Source: Winogradskyella wichelsiae
GTDB taxonomy: Bacteria; Bacteroidota; Bacteroidia; Flavobacteriales; Flavobacteriaceae
NCBI RefSeq assembly: GCF_013403925.1
Contig: NZ_JABFDJ010000004.1
Coordinates: 346,714 to 410,713 of the forward strand
Direction of reading: 5' to 3'
DNA length: 64,000 nt
Part shown: piece after piece, positions 8,669 to 18,063 of the stretch
How positions within the stretch are numbered: position 1 is the first letter of the stretch
Layout: each line of letters starts with the position of its first letter
Position numbers and translations under genes: made by a program
Notes under the pieces: model-generated
Database searches by the model: none
Told to the model about the DNA's origin: nothing
The model's input: only the letters and a program-made list of their open reading frames with translations

Positions 8669-9706
8669 ATGAAACAAATTGCGCCTAAAATTATTCGTCA
8701 AATTTTCGTTTTACTTTTAATTATTCTTTCAGGAAGTTTAATTTTCAGTGAAATGCTACCATATTTGAGCGGTGTTTTAGGCGCAATTACCTTTTATATA
8801 TTGCTTAGAAAACTAATGAAACGTTTAGTTACTGAGTACAATTGGAAGCCTGCACTAGCTGCATTAGCATTAATGATTGGGTCTTTTATTATTATTTTAA
8901 TTCCGCTTTCTGGGTTCGGAATTATGTTGGGCAATAAAATTTCTGATCTAGCAGGCAATAGCGAAAAAGTTATAGATGCTTTTAAAGAGCAAGTAGGAAG
9001 AGTAAAATTTGAAACAGGTATTGACGTTAATTCTCAAATTGATACAGATTCAATAACCACTTGGCTTTCTGAAAGTGTACAAAGCATGGCTGGTGATACA
9101 TTTAACTTATTTATAGCGATAAGTTTAATGTATTTTATGCTCTACTTTATGCTAACAAATAGAAAAGAATTAAGACAATCTCTGCGTGATTACATTCCTA
9201 TGAATGCAGATAATATAAGTGAAATTGGATCAGAAATACAAGCCATGGTAAAATCTAACGCTATTGGTATTCCTTTAGTTGCTATAGCTCAAGGAATTAT
9301 TGCTTTAATTGGTTTTTTAATATTTGGAGTAGAAGAACCATTCTTTTGGTTTGTTATTGTTACAATTGGCTCTATGATTCCTTTTATCGGAACCTTTGTT
9401 GGCATAATACCTGTATTTATATTAAGTCTATCTTCAGGTAACACTTTTCAAGCATGGGGAATTTTAATTTACGGAATCGTTGTTGTCGGCACTACTGATA
9501 ATATTATTAGATTGTATGTCCTAAGAAAATTAGATGATGTTCACCCTTTAATTACACTTATCGGTGTTATTGTTGGTGTACCGCTTTTTGGGTTTATTGG
9601 ATTAATTTTTGGACCACTTTTAGTAAGTATTTTTATGGCTTTGGTTAGAATCTATACTCAAGAATATGGCAAGTCTGTTGATGGTCAATCTGAAGAGCAA
9701 CTATAA
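8669..9706 (+). CDS. AI-2E family transporter (PerM/YdiK-type permease)
   Basis: 345-residue inner-membrane protein with about eight predicted hydrophobic segments: two near the N-terminus (about residues 14-45), one or two near 65-90, a long soluble loop (about 95-150), then a C-terminal block of closely spaced helices including IGSMIPFIGTFVGIIPV and the GFIGLIFGPLLVSIFMA end, which are typical of this family. Family members have been linked to autoinducer-2 export, Na+/H+ exchange or other small-molecule transport, so the substrate cannot be told from sequence. Lone gene, convergent with the PPK2 gene. Confidence 0.9.
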   Translation: MKQIAPKIIRQIFVLLLIILSGSLIFSEMLPYLSGVLGAITFYILLRKLMKRLVTEYNWKPALAALALMIGSFIIILIPLSGFGIMLGNKISDLAGNSEKVIDAFKEQVGRVKFETGIDVNSQIDTDSITTWLSESVQSMAGDTFNLFIAISLMYFMLYFMLTNRKELRQSLRDYIPMNADNISEIGSEIQAMVKSNAIGIPLVAIAQGIIALIGFLIFGVEEPFFWFVIVTIGSMIPFIGTFVGIIPVFILSLSSGNTFQAWGILIYGIVVVGTTDNIIRLYVLRKLDDVHPLITLIGVIVGVPLFGFIGLIFGPLLVSIFMALVRIYTQEYGKSVDGQSEEQL

Positions 9707-9717
9707 TCATCCATAAA

Positions 9718-9760
9718 AGAAAAAACGACAAGTAAATACTAATGTTTTATCTGTCGTTTC
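9718..9760 (-). terminator. Terminator downstream of the PPK2 gene
   Basis: On the minus strand an AAACGACA / TGTCGTTT-type stem is followed by a TTTTTTCTTTT run. It also lies just after the convergent AI-2E gene. Confidence 0.6.
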
Positions 9761-9786
9761 TGAATTCTTTTAGTTTCAAAAAAATA

Positions 9787-10665
9787 TTATTCACTTTCTA
9801 ATTGTGCTTTATATACATCAATATTAGATTTTTGACTTTCTGGTAATTCAGGTTCTTTAATATCTGTATATTCTTTTAAGGTATCATAAAGAATTTTAGC
9901 AACGATATATCGCGCTGTCGGTTTATCATCTGCAGGAAGATTATACCAAGGTGCATGTGGCTTTGATGTTTTATTAATAGCATCTTCATAACACTTTTGG
10001 TACGTATCCCAATGCTCACGTTCATCCAAATCATCTGGTGAAAATTTCCAGTTTTTACTAGGTTTATTAAGACGTCTTAACAATCTATTTTTTTGTTCTT
10101 CTTTTGAAAGATTCAAAAAGAATTTAAAAATTATAGTTCCATTATCTGCAATACGTTTTTCAAAGTTATTGATTTGATTGAATCGTTTCTCCCAAAAAGC
10201 TTCATTTACATGTTCAATTGAAGACACATTCGGAATGTTCTCGTACATTAAATATTCTGGATGCACTCTTGTAACTAATACATTTTCGTAATGTGTTCTA
10301 TTAAAAATCCCGAATTTCCCTCGTGCAGGTAAGGCTATAATATGCCTCCAAAGATAATCGTGTTTTAATTCTAAATCTGTTGGTTTTTTAAAACTATGAG
10401 CAATAATTCCTCTCACATTAAATTCTTTAAACACCTCACGGATTAGGCTATCTTTACCTGCTGTATCCATTCCTTGGATACAAAATAAAACAGAATATTT
10501 ACCATGAGCATACATTTTGTTTTGTATCTCAGCTAAATCTTCACTTACTTTTCTTAATTTCTTTTCAATCTTCTTTTCACTTTCATCTAAATCATAAGTT
10601 GTAGGTAAATCTTCAATCTTAATTTGAGATGAAATTTTGAAATCTTCTATTTTAATATCTTTCAT
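9787..10665 (-). CDS. PPK2-family polyphosphate:nucleotide phosphotransferase
   Basis: Transfers phosphate between polyphosphate and nucleotides. The 292-residue length suits a single-domain PPK2. Visible: Walker A loop GMDTAGKDS near residues 64-72, the RGIIAHSFKKPT segment, the Walker-B-like FNRTHYENVLVTRVHP, and the lid/arginine region NRLLRRLNKPSKNWKFSPDDL. Whether it favours AMP, ADP or GDP (class I, II or III) cannot be fixed by eye; the pattern is closest to the polyphosphate:AMP/ADP type. It follows the sigma-54-type response regulator with a 12-bp gap on the same strand, so the two are probably co-transcribed, hinting at stress or phosphate control. Confidence 0.92.
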   Translation of the reverse strand: MKDIKIEDFKISSQIKIEDLPTTYDLDESEKKIEKKLRKVSEDLAEIQNKMYAHGKYSVLFCIQGMDTAGKDSLIREVFKEFNVRGIIAHSFKKPTDLELKHDYLWRHIIALPARGKFGIFNRTHYENVLVTRVHPEYLMYENIPNVSSIEHVNEAFWEKRFNQINNFEKRIADNGTIIFKFFLNLSKEEQKNRLLRRLNKPSKNWKFSPDDLDEREHWDTYQKCYEDAINKTSKPHAPWYNLPADDKPTARYIVAKILYDTLKEYTDIKEPELPESQKSNIDVYKAQLESE

Positions 10666-10677
10666 AACTGCTAAATT

Positions 10678-11841
10678 CTATTTTGAAGCAAAGGCTTGAA
10701 CATCACTTTCACTAACATCATTTCCTCCTAAAATGATTAAACGTTCTATTACATTACGTAACTCACGAATATTACCTGTCCAATCGTAATTTTGAAGTAA
10801 TTTTATGGCTTTATCAGAAAATGTTTTTTTAATGTTTCCGTGTTCTTTCGAAATTTTTTCAGCGAAATAATTAATTAGAAGAGGAATGTCCTCTCTTCTC
10901 TCATTTAAAGAAGGAACTTCAATTAAAATCACTGCTAACCTGTGGTACAAATCTTCTCTAAAATTACCTTCTTCAATTTCCTTTTTAAGATTTTTATTAG
11001 TGGCTGCTACAACTCTAACATTAACTTTAATGTCTTTATCGCTCCCAACACGCTGTATCCGACTTTCTTGTAATGCTCGTAAAACCTTGGCTTGAGCAGA
11101 TAAACTCATATCACCAATTTCATCTAAAAATATAGTTCCACCATTAGCTGCTTCAAATTTACCAGCTCTATCTTTTGCTGCTGATGTAAATGCTCCTTTT
11201 ACATGACCGAATAATTCACTTTCTATTAGTTCACTTGGTATTGCAGCACAATTCACTTCAATCATTGCTCCTTTAGAGCGATCGCTTTTTTGATGTAACC
11301 AGTGCGCTACAAGTTCCTTACCTGTTCCATTTGGACCTGTAATTAAAACACGTGCGTCTGTTGGTGCAACTTTATCGATCATATCTTTAATACGAGCTAT
11401 GTTATCGCTCTCACCGATCATCTCATAATTTTTACTGACTTTTTTCTTCAGCATTTTATTTTCTACTACGAGCTCTTTTCTATCTAATGCAATACGTACA
11501 GTATTTAGAAGTCTATTAAGATCTGGTGGTTTAGAAATATAATCAAAAGCACCTAAGCGCATTGTGTTTACAGCGGTATCTAGATCGCCGTGGCCAGAGA
11601 TCATAACCATTGGAATTTCTGGTTTAATTTTTTTTGCCGCCTCCAATACTTCAACACCATCCATTTTTGGCATTTTTATATCACAAAGCACCAAATCGTA
11701 ATCGTTATTTTTTATTTTTTCAATTCCCACTAATCCATCTTCAGCTTCTTCAACCTGATAGGTATCGTTTTCTTCTGATAAAATTTTAACTAATACACGA
11801 CGGATAGCCGCTTCGTCTTCAATAATTAATATTTTAGGCAT
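10678..11841 (-). CDS. NtrC-type response regulator (receiver + AAA+) lacking a DNA-binding domain
   Basis: 387 residues. Residues 1-120 form a CheY-like receiver with phospho-acceptor Asp54 (LVLCDIKMPKMDG). Residues about 142-370 form a sigma-54 activator AAA+ domain: Walker A GPNGTGKE (169-176), Walker B GGTIFLDE (234-241), and NIRELRN in the lid. The sigma-54-contacting loop reads GAFTSA (216-221) instead of the usual GAFTGA. The protein ends about 20 residues after NIRELRN, so the Fis-type helix-turn-helix is absent. It would have to act without its own specific DNA site or with a partner. No histidine kinase gene is adjacent. It is followed closely by the PPK2 gene. Confidence 0.92.
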   Translation of the reverse strand: MPKILIIEDEAAIRRVLVKILSEENDTYQVEEAEDGLVGIEKIKNNDYDLVLCDIKMPKMDGVEVLEAAKKIKPEIPMVMISGHGDLDTAVNTMRLGAFDYISKPPDLNRLLNTVRIALDRKELVVENKMLKKKVSKNYEMIGESDNIARIKDMIDKVAPTDARVLITGPNGTGKELVAHWLHQKSDRSKGAMIEVNCAAIPSELIESELFGHVKGAFTSAAKDRAGKFEAANGGTIFLDEIGDMSLSAQAKVLRALQESRIQRVGSDKDIKVNVRVVAATNKNLKKEIEEGNFREDLYHRLAVILIEVPSLNERREDIPLLINYFAEKISKEHGNIKKTFSDKAIKLLQNYDWTGNIRELRNVIERLIILGGNDVSESDVQAFASK

Positions 11842-11843
11842 AC

Positions 11844-12722
11844 TTATATTTTAAATTTTAATCCAGTTCTTAAATAGTAAGAGTTTAAATCATCTAATTG
11901 AAAAACTTCATCTCTATCGTTATTTCTCAATATATTCTTAAATCTAACAGTATAGCCACTATAAACATAAAGTACTATATGGTCTGTAATACAATATTCA
12001 TATCCTAAACCAGCTACTGCTACAGACATTGATATATGGTCTACTTGTTCACCGTTAACATCTAATGGTCGTTGTAAATTTGCCATATACCCATCTAAAC
12101 CAACAAAAACTTGTGCCATATTTTGTTCATTGAAATAGTATTTTAAATTAGATTTTGGAACACCTGCACTAAAAGACCAATAGTCATTAACGCGTCTGTA
12201 ATAACTTATAAAGGGTAATGGATATGGAATTCCTGCTGTAGAATTGTAAGTTATACCCAATATTAAACGGTAAGGTTTCTCTGCAGATTCATCATCTGTT
12301 CTATCATTTATGGTATAGATACCACCGTTGAGAAATAAATCGTCTCCTGTAACCTTGTCTGTTAATGTTGAAGCGATACGTGGATTAAATTTAATTCCAT
12401 ACCTCCAATGTTCACTAGTTTTAAATGTATAAGCGATATTTAAATCAATAATATTTAGGCTTTCAAATAAAGAATTATCAAAGGGATAATCCTCTTCTAG
12501 ATTTAAAATTACACGGTTGTATTCTGCTCCAATAACTAAATAACTATCATTTTTAAATTCTATTGGGTAATTTACTAAAGCCCTGAGTCTTGTATATTGA
12601 TCACTTGATTTACTTTTAGGAATAAAAGAATATTCTAATCTTGCTAAATCAGTAAGCTGACCTATTGCTAGTTGTGAAAAACTCAAGGTTAATAAAATAA
12701 TTAGAAACTTATAAGACTTCAT
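11844..12722 (-). CDS. DUF6268-type outer-membrane beta-barrel protein
   Basis: The open frame extends further upstream, but the start at 12722 (or 12728) is chosen because it gives a clean signal peptide, MKSYKFLIILLTLSFSQLAIGQ, and avoids overlapping the MscS gene, which ends at 12751. The mature part, about 270 residues, is made of alternating hydrophobic and polar strands rich in Tyr, Phe and Asn (YRLILGITYNS, YWSFSAGVPKSNL, YLRTGLKFKI), the pattern of an outer-membrane barrel; it resembles DUF6268. It stops 2 bp before the response-regulator start, so it probably belongs to the mscS-regulator-PPK2 transcription unit. Function unknown. Confidence 0.75.
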   Translation of the reverse strand: MKSYKFLIILLTLSFSQLAIGQLTDLARLEYSFIPKSKSSDQYTRLRALVNYPIEFKNDSYLVIGAEYNRVILNLEEDYPFDNSLFESLNIIDLNIAYTFKTSEHWRYGIKFNPRIASTLTDKVTGDDLFLNGGIYTINDRTDDESAEKPYRLILGITYNSTAGIPYPLPFISYYRRVNDYWSFSAGVPKSNLKYYFNEQNMAQVFVGLDGYMANLQRPLDVNGEQVDHISMSVAVAGLGYEYCITDHIVLYVYSGYTVRFKNILRNNDRDEVFQLDDLNSYYLRTGLKFKI

Positions 12723-12750
12723 TGCCATTAATTTATTTATTTGTTTGTTT

Positions 12751-13626
12751 TTATATTGATTTATTACCAATAATATGAATATCTCTTTGAGGGAAAGGAA
12801 TCGCAATATTATTTTCTCTAAATAGCCGATCAATTTCAAAACGGATATCACTTTTAGGATGTTGTGCCGTAAAACTATCTCCTAATGTAAATACTAGTTT
12901 AAAATCTAAAGAACTATCTCCAAAGTTTGTAAAAACCACTGTTGGTGGGGGACTTGGTAAAACTTTATCATGAGCACTTGCTGCTTGCAACAATAACTGC
13001 TTAACCAATTGCACATCGCTACCATACGCAACTCCTACTTCTACATTTTCTCTTGTAGTAGATCCATTTTGAGTCCAATTATAGAGCGAGTTGGTTAAAT
13101 AAAGATGATTCGGTATTATTAGTACTTTATTATCTACTGTTACCGCTCTTGTAGTTCTTAATTTTATTTCTACAACTCTACCAACCTTACCTTCAATTTC
13201 TATAATATCATCTACATGAACAGACTGATCTATTAAGATAAAAACTCCAGAAATAATATCTTGAAATAATGTTTCTAATGCTAACCCTATCCCTATTAAT
13301 AATGCCGCAGATGCAGCAAAAACAGCTGTTACATTTACACCAACACTACTTAATGTTATAAAGAGAATTATTACATATATTAACCAACGAAAATAACCGT
13401 AAACGACATTAAACTTTCCTTTGTTCTCATTAGGAAGGTTTCTTGTAATGATTTTAAGAACAATTCGTAAAACAATTGTAGTGATAAAAATAGCAGTGAT
13501 AACGATGATAACATCAAGTATTGAAATACTTATGTTTTCACCAATAGTCATATTCTGATTGAGAAAATACTTAGTAGATTCCCAGGCACTACTCTCAGTT
13601 CCGATATTTTCTAAATCTTGAATCAT
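12751..13626 (-). CDS. MscS-family mechanosensitive channel
   Basis: 291 residues. A hydrophobic segment near 32-58, another near 78-100, then the pore-lining MscS TM3 region with its Ala/Gly pattern (TAVFAASAALLIGIGLALETLFQDIISGVFILID read in parts), followed by the beta-domain (VHVDDIIEIEGKVGRVVEIKLRTT, IPNHLYLTNSLYNW) and the alpha/beta C-terminal domain. These are small-conductance channels that open under membrane tension to release osmolytes on hypo-osmotic shock. It starts only 3 bp after the ABC permease stop, so it is probably the distal gene of that operon. Confidence 0.93.
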   Translation of the reverse strand: MIQDLENIGTESSAWESTKYFLNQNMTIGENISISILDVIIVITAIFITTIVLRIVLKIITRNLPNENKGKFNVVYGYFRWLIYVIILFITLSSVGVNVTAVFAASAALLIGIGLALETLFQDIISGVFILIDQSVHVDDIIEIEGKVGRVVEIKLRTTRAVTVDNKVLIIPNHLYLTNSLYNWTQNGSTTRENVEVGVAYGSDVQLVKQLLLQAASAHDKVLPSPPPTVVFTNFGDSSLDFKLVFTLGDSFTAQHPKSDIRFEIDRLFRENNIAIPFPQRDIHIIGNKSI

Positions 13627-13629
13627 CGA

Positions 13630-14943
13630 TTAATATTTTAACCATTTAAAAAGTTCTTTGTATGTTGGTTTTTTACCATACATTAAAATTCCTACTCTAT
13701 AAATTTTAGCTGCAAACCAAACTGCAAAAACAAATGTTCCTATTAATAGGAGTAGAGATAATCCTTGCTGCCAAAGTGGTACACCAAAAGGAATACGCAT
13801 TAACATTACTACAGGAGATGTTAATGGTATAAAAGAAAACACCGTTGAAACCGTACCATGAGGATCTTCAATTACCGTAAATACACCAACATAAACAGCT
13901 AACATTAAAGGCATTAATATAGGTAACATAAATTGTTGTGTATCCGTTTCGTTATCTACAGCTGCCCCAATAGCCGCATAAAGTGAGCTATATAATAAGT
14001 AACCACCAATGAAGAAAAAGAGAAAAGCAATAATTAAATTTAACAATGGCAAATTACTTATTGCAGTAATTAAGTTTTCTGCCATAACCTGTGGGTCACC
14101 AGCTTGCATAGCTTGATTAACCATTTCTTGCTGTGGAGACTGTACTTGTGCTAAATCTATACCAAAAATAGCCGATACAATAAACATTAAAACCCCACCT
14201 AAAATAACCCAAATAATGAATTGTGTAATTCCTGCTAATGACGTCCCTATAATTTTCCCCATCATTAATTGAATAGGTTTTACAGACGAAATGATAACTT
14301 CTATAATTCGACTTGTTTTTTCTTCAATAACGCTACGCATAATCATGTTACCATAAATAATGATGAACATAAAAAGCAAATAACCGGCAGCTCCACCAAA
14401 TGCTAACTTTACAACATTGTCTATTTTAGAACTTTTTTGTCCGTCAAAACTTTCTTGTGCAATATCAATATTTGTCTGAGAGGCTTCTATTTGTGCCATA
14501 GAAACTCCGTCTAATTCAAGTTTCTTTTCTTTCAATCTTTTTTCTATACGTTGTTCTATACCAGATATGATACTTAGAGAAGGAGAGTCTTCTGAATAAA
14601 ACTTTACATGCCCCTCAATATCATCAAGCGAATTCGCTTTAGAAACATATAATAAACCATAATCTTCTTTTTCTTTTACTAATACAATCGCATCTTCTAA
14701 ACTTAAGCCATTTAGGTTAGTGTAATTAGTATTTTCTGTATCTTGAAATACATCTTCTAAATAACCTGTTTCATCTAAAACAGAAATAGTACGATGTTTA
14801 TCATTATTTAATTGAGATAAATAAGCCACAACTGCAATAAGCGCAATCATTATTAATGGACTTAAAAACGTCATTACAATAAATGATTTGTTTTTCACTT
14901 TTGTAAAATACTCACGTTTTATGATTAGAGGTAAGTGATTCAT
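13630..14943 (-). CDS. ABC-2 type transporter permease (NatB-like)
   Basis: 437 residues. One N-terminal membrane helix (about 22-43), a large extracytoplasmic domain (about 45-180), and five or more C-terminal helices, the layout of NatB/YhaP-type ABC-2 permeases. The start MNHLPLIIKREYFTKVKNKSF (read as a cytosolic lead) and EEKTSRIIEVIISSVKP are typical family signatures. The ATPase gene lies immediately upstream with a 3-bp gap. Together they form an exporter; NatAB of Bacillus exports sodium, but the substrate here is not evident. Confidence 0.92.
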   Translation of the reverse strand: MNHLPLIIKREYFTKVKNKSFIVMTFLSPLIMIALIAVVAYLSQLNNDKHRTISVLDETGYLEDVFQDTENTNYTNLNGLSLEDAIVLVKEKEDYGLLYVSKANSLDDIEGHVKFYSEDSPSLSIISGIEQRIEKRLKEKKLELDGVSMAQIEASQTNIDIAQESFDGQKSSKIDNVVKLAFGGAAGYLLFMFIIIYGNMIMRSVIEEKTSRIIEVIISSVKPIQLMMGKIIGTSLAGITQFIIWVILGGVLMFIVSAIFGIDLAQVQSPQQEMVNQAMQAGDPQVMAENLITAISNLPLLNLIIAFLFFFIGGYLLYSSLYAAIGAAVDNETDTQQFMLPILMPLMLAVYVGVFTVIEDPHGTVSTVFSFIPLTSPVVMLMRIPFGVPLWQQGLSLLLLIGTFVFAVWFAAKIYRVGILMYGKKPTYKELFKWLKY

Positions 14944-14946
14944 TAT

Positions 14947-15873
14947 TTAGTTGTTTTTTACAGTTTGAATAAAAATATCGCTTGCTGAAGGAATAACTTC
15001 TACAAAATGATTAACCTGAGCTTTTGAGGTTAAGAATGACAACAAGTCATTAGGCGATGTTTGTTCATTTGTTTTAATATTCAACTTAATATCATCATTT
15101 AAATTTTTAAAAGTTGCTGGTAGCACTTCAAATTTAGCTTGAATTTCAGAAAACACTTTTTCCTTATCTAGGGATTCCAATCCTATTTCAAAAGTATTTG
15201 TTTTATACTGGCGCTTAATATCATTCAACTTTCCATCTAAAACTTTATTAGATTGATGAATTAATGCTATATGATCACAGAGCTCCTCAACAGATTCCAT
15301 TCTGTGTGTAGAAAAAATGACAGTTGCTCCTTCATCTCGTAATTGTAAAATTTCGTCTTTAATTAAATTGGCATTTATAGGATCGAAACCAGAAAAGGGT
15401 TCATCAAAAATCAATAATTTAGGTTGATGAAGAACCGTTACAATAAACTGTATTTTTTGGGCTTGACCTTTACTTAACTCTTGAATTTTTTTATTCCACC
15501 AATCCCCAATTTCTAATTTGTCAAACCAATATTTTAATCTTGTTTTGGCTTCAGATTTTGAAAGTCCTTTTAACTGCGCTAAATACAAACATTGCTCACC
15601 TACTTTCATAGATTTGTACAATCCGCGTTCTTCTGGCAAATAGCCAATATCTCTAACGTGCTCCGCTGTTAAGGGCTGACCGTCTAACATAACGTTACCA
15701 TCGTCTGGCATTGTAATTTGATTTATAATGCGAATTAAAGTGGTTTTACCTGCGCCATTAGGGCCTAGTAAACCAAAGATGCTACCTTTTGGCACAGCTA
15801 TAGATACTTCATTTAGTGCTTTAAAATTTCCGTAGCTCTTAGAAACAGAATTAGCAACTAATAAGTCATTCAT
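14947..15873 (-). CDS. ABC transporter ATP-binding protein (NatA-like)
   Basis: 308 residues. Walker A GPNGAGKTT near residue 38, Q-loop region with YLPEERGLYKSM, a signature motif in degenerate form ELSKGQAQKIQ, Walker B LLIFDEPFSGFDP and the H-loop STHRME. After about residue 220 comes a DUF4162-like C-terminal regulatory domain often seen in NatA/YhaQ-type ATPases. First gene of the operon with the permease and the MscS gene. The degenerate signature (SKGQ rather than SGGQ) is normal in this subfamily. Confidence 0.95.
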   Translation of the reverse strand: MNDLLVANSVSKSYGNFKALNEVSIAVPKGSIFGLLGPNGAGKTTLIRIINQITMPDDGNVMLDGQPLTAEHVRDIGYLPEERGLYKSMKVGEQCLYLAQLKGLSKSEAKTRLKYWFDKLEIGDWWNKKIQELSKGQAQKIQFIVTVLHQPKLLIFDEPFSGFDPINANLIKDEILQLRDEGATVIFSTHRMESVEELCDHIALIHQSNKVLDGKLNDIKRQYKTNTFEIGLESLDKEKVFSEIQAKFEVLPATFKNLNDDIKLNIKTNEQTSPNDLLSFLTSKAQVNHFVEVIPSASDIFIQTVKNN

Positions 15874-16054
15874 ATTAATCTTAATTTTAAGGATATGGTT
15901 AGTATGTAAATATATTAAATGTTAGAGTTTTTAAAATAACAATGCGCTACTATTTCTGTAAATAAAAAATATTTCTTTAACTCGTATGAGAAATTCATAT
16001 CACATTAAAAATAAACACAAGTAAAGACTGTTAGCTTTAAAACTCAATTTGGTA
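15874..16054. other. Leader/promoter region of the ABC operon
   Basis: AT-rich region between the dnaJ terminator and the ABC ATPase start. No gene seen; it must hold the promoter for the minus-strand ABC operon, but no exact TAnnTTTG was found. Confidence 0.4.
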
Positions 16055-16093
16055 GAAAAACAAAACCCACCCTTATGGTTAGATAAGGATGGG
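16055..16093 (-). terminator. Terminator of the grpE-dnaJ operon
   Basis: On the minus strand the stem CCCATCCTTA / TAAGGGTGGG (one mismatch) is followed by TTTTGTTTTTC. It lies about 85 bp after the dnaJ stop. Confidence 0.75.
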
Positions 16094-16176
16094 AAAAAAT
16101 TGCTATGAAAAAGAAAAATTACCGCTAATAAATTAGCGATAAATCAAATATACTAATTTTTATTCAATAGAAACGT

Positions 16177-17307
16177 TTATGAAAACATATCTTTTACCTT
16201 TTCAAAAAAAGATTTATCAGAACTTTCTGGCTTAGGCACAAAATGTTCATCATCTTTCATACTTTCAAAAAATGCTTTTTGTTTCTTATTTAAGGTCTTT
16301 GGAGTCCAAACATTTACATGAACTAATAGATCTCCTGTACCATAACCGTTAATGCTAGGTATACCTTTACCTCTCAATCTTAGAATCTTACCTGATTGTA
16401 CACCTGGCTCTATCTTAATTCTAACTTTACCTGTAACAGTATCTATCTCTTTTGAGTTTCCTAAAACGGCATCTGGTAGACTGACATACATATCATAGTG
16501 TAAGTTATCACCTTCACGTTTAAGTGTTGGATGATCTTCTTCCTGAATAGCAACTAATAAGTCTCCTGCAATACCATTTCCTGGTGCATCGTTACCTTTT
16601 CCTGTAACCTTAAGTTGCATTCCATCTACAACACCTGCTGGTATTTTAACGGTAACCGTCTCGTCTGAAGCCACTAAACCATGGGCATCAGCATCTGCTG
16701 GTTTTTTATCAATAGATTGTCCTGCGCCACCACAAGTTGGGCATGCAGAAGCTGTTTGCATTCTACCTAAAATAGTATTGGTAACTCTTGTTACTTGACC
16801 AGCACCACCACAAGTGCTGCATGTTTTGTAGGTTGTACCAGGTGCTTGTATTTTACGTTTTACTTTAATCTTTTTCTCTACGCCATTAGCGACATCTTCT
16901 AAAGATAATGTAACACGGATTCGTAAGTTACTACCTTTAACAACACGCTGTCTGCTACCTCCGCCGCCAAAGCCACTAAATCCGCCTCCGCCGCCAAAGC
17001 CGCCGCCGCCAAAAATATCACCAAATTGACTGAAGATGTCATCCATATTCATGCCACCTCCATTGAAGCCGCCGCCTCCGCTGCCATCAAAGGCTTGGTG
17101 CCCAAATTGGTCGTAACGTGCTTTTTTATCAGCATTACTTAATATCTCATAAGCTTCTGCTGCTTTTTTAAACTTCTCTTCTGCTTCTGTATCATCTGGA
17201 TTTTTATCGGGATGATATTTCAATGCCATTTTACGATAAGCCTTTTTTATCTCGGCATCAGATGCTCCTTTACTTATTCCTAATATTTCGTAATAATCTT
17301 CTTTCAT
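16177..17307 (-). CDS. dnaJ: Chaperone DnaJ (Hsp40) with reduced zinc-finger domain
   Basis: Co-chaperone that stimulates DnaK ATPase activity and delivers unfolded clients. The ATG at 17307 is chosen over an upstream TTG one codon earlier. J domain at residues 3-70 with the HPD motif in KYHPDKNP, a very glycine-rich G/F linker (about 75-118), and two CTD beta-domains. The zinc-binding part holds only two CxxCxGxG repeats (CSTCGGAG near 163 and CPTCGGAG near 189) instead of four, so a single zinc site is expected. grpE lies upstream on the same strand with a 53-bp gap; dnaK is not here. Confidence 0.96.
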   Translation of the reverse strand: MKEDYYEILGISKGASDAEIKKAYRKMALKYHPDKNPDDTEAEEKFKKAAEAYEILSNADKKARYDQFGHQAFDGSGGGGFNGGGMNMDDIFSQFGDIFGGGGFGGGGGFSGFGGGGSRQRVVKGSNLRIRVTLSLEDVANGVEKKIKVKRKIQAPGTTYKTCSTCGGAGQVTRVTNTILGRMQTASACPTCGGAGQSIDKKPADADAHGLVASDETVTVKIPAGVVDGMQLKVTGKGNDAPGNGIAGDLLVAIQEEDHPTLKREGDNLHYDMYVSLPDAVLGNSKEIDTVTGKVRIKIEPGVQSGKILRLRGKGIPSINGYGTGDLLVHVNVWTPKTLNKKQKAFFESMKDDEHFVPKPESSDKSFFEKVKDMFS

Positions 17308-17360
17308 CAACTAATTTATTCGTGATATTTTGCAGAAACTCGCAAACTTGTAATTAACTT

Positions 17361-17915
17361 TTATTGTCCGATAACCACTTTTGGAAAACGGATTATTTTG
17401 TCACCCAATTTATAACCGTGTTCTACAACATCAATAATTTTTCCTTTTAAATCTTCCGATGGTGCAGGAATCTGAGTGATCGCTTCATGAATATCTGCGT
17501 TAAAAACGTCTCCTTGTCTTACTTCTAGTTTAGATAGCCCTTTTTGTTCTAAAGTATTTACTAACTTATTATAAATTAATAAAACACCTTTTCTTAACTC
17601 TTCTGCTTCTTTGTCATCTTCAATATGCGATAAAGCACGTTCAAAATCATCAAGTACAGGAAGCATAGCAACTACAACATCCTTACTCGCTGTTTTAAAT
17701 AATTCAATGCGTTCTTTAGTTGTTCGTTTTTTATAGTTTTCAAACTCAGCAAACAATCGCATAAATTTATCTTTCTCAGCAACTAACTGATCTTGCATTT
17801 GTTCTTCTGGAGATTTAACAACTTCTTGCTCTTCTACACCTGCTTCTGCCGTAGTAGAAGTTTGATCCTCAATATTAGGATCTTCTACATTTGTATTTTT
17901 ATCTTTTTTACTCAT
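17361..17915 (-). CDS. grpE: Nucleotide exchange factor GrpE
   Basis: Releases ADP from DnaK and so resets the Hsp70 cycle with DnaJ. I prefer the ATG at 17915 (MSKKDKNTNV) to the longer possibility at 17939. The acidic, disordered N-terminus (about residues 1-45) is followed by a long coiled-coil helix (QDQLVAEKDKFMRLFAEFENYKKRTTKERIELF), a four-helix bundle and the C-terminal beta-wing with VVEHGYKLGDKIIRFPKVVIG, a GrpE hallmark. It forms an operon with dnaJ. A matching -7 element lies just upstream. Confidence 0.96.
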   Translation of the reverse strand: MSKKDKNTNVEDPNIEDQTSTTAEAGVEEQEVVKSPEEQMQDQLVAEKDKFMRLFAEFENYKKRTTKERIELFKTASKDVVVAMLPVLDDFERALSHIEDDKEAEELRKGVLLIYNKLVNTLEQKGLSKLEVRQGDVFNADIHEAITQIPAPSEDLKGKIIDVVEHGYKLGDKIIRFPKVVIGQ

Positions 17916-17948
17916 TTTGAGTTCTTTTTTTGCTTTCAATTATATTGA

Positions 17949-17956
17949 CAAAAGTA
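17949..17956 (-). promoter_or_regulatory. -7 element of grpE-dnaJ
   Basis: Reads TACTTTTG on the minus strand (TAnnTTTG), 33 bp upstream of the ATG at 17915. No CIRCE-type inverted repeat was seen next to it. Confidence 0.45.
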
Positions 17957-18063
17957 CTGCCATTATTATAAAAATGTCAAAATGTCATTAACATTTTTTT
18001 CTACAGTCTAAGTCTCCTATTTCTTATCTTCGTATTTTTAAACCAAACCATAAAAACTCAAAT

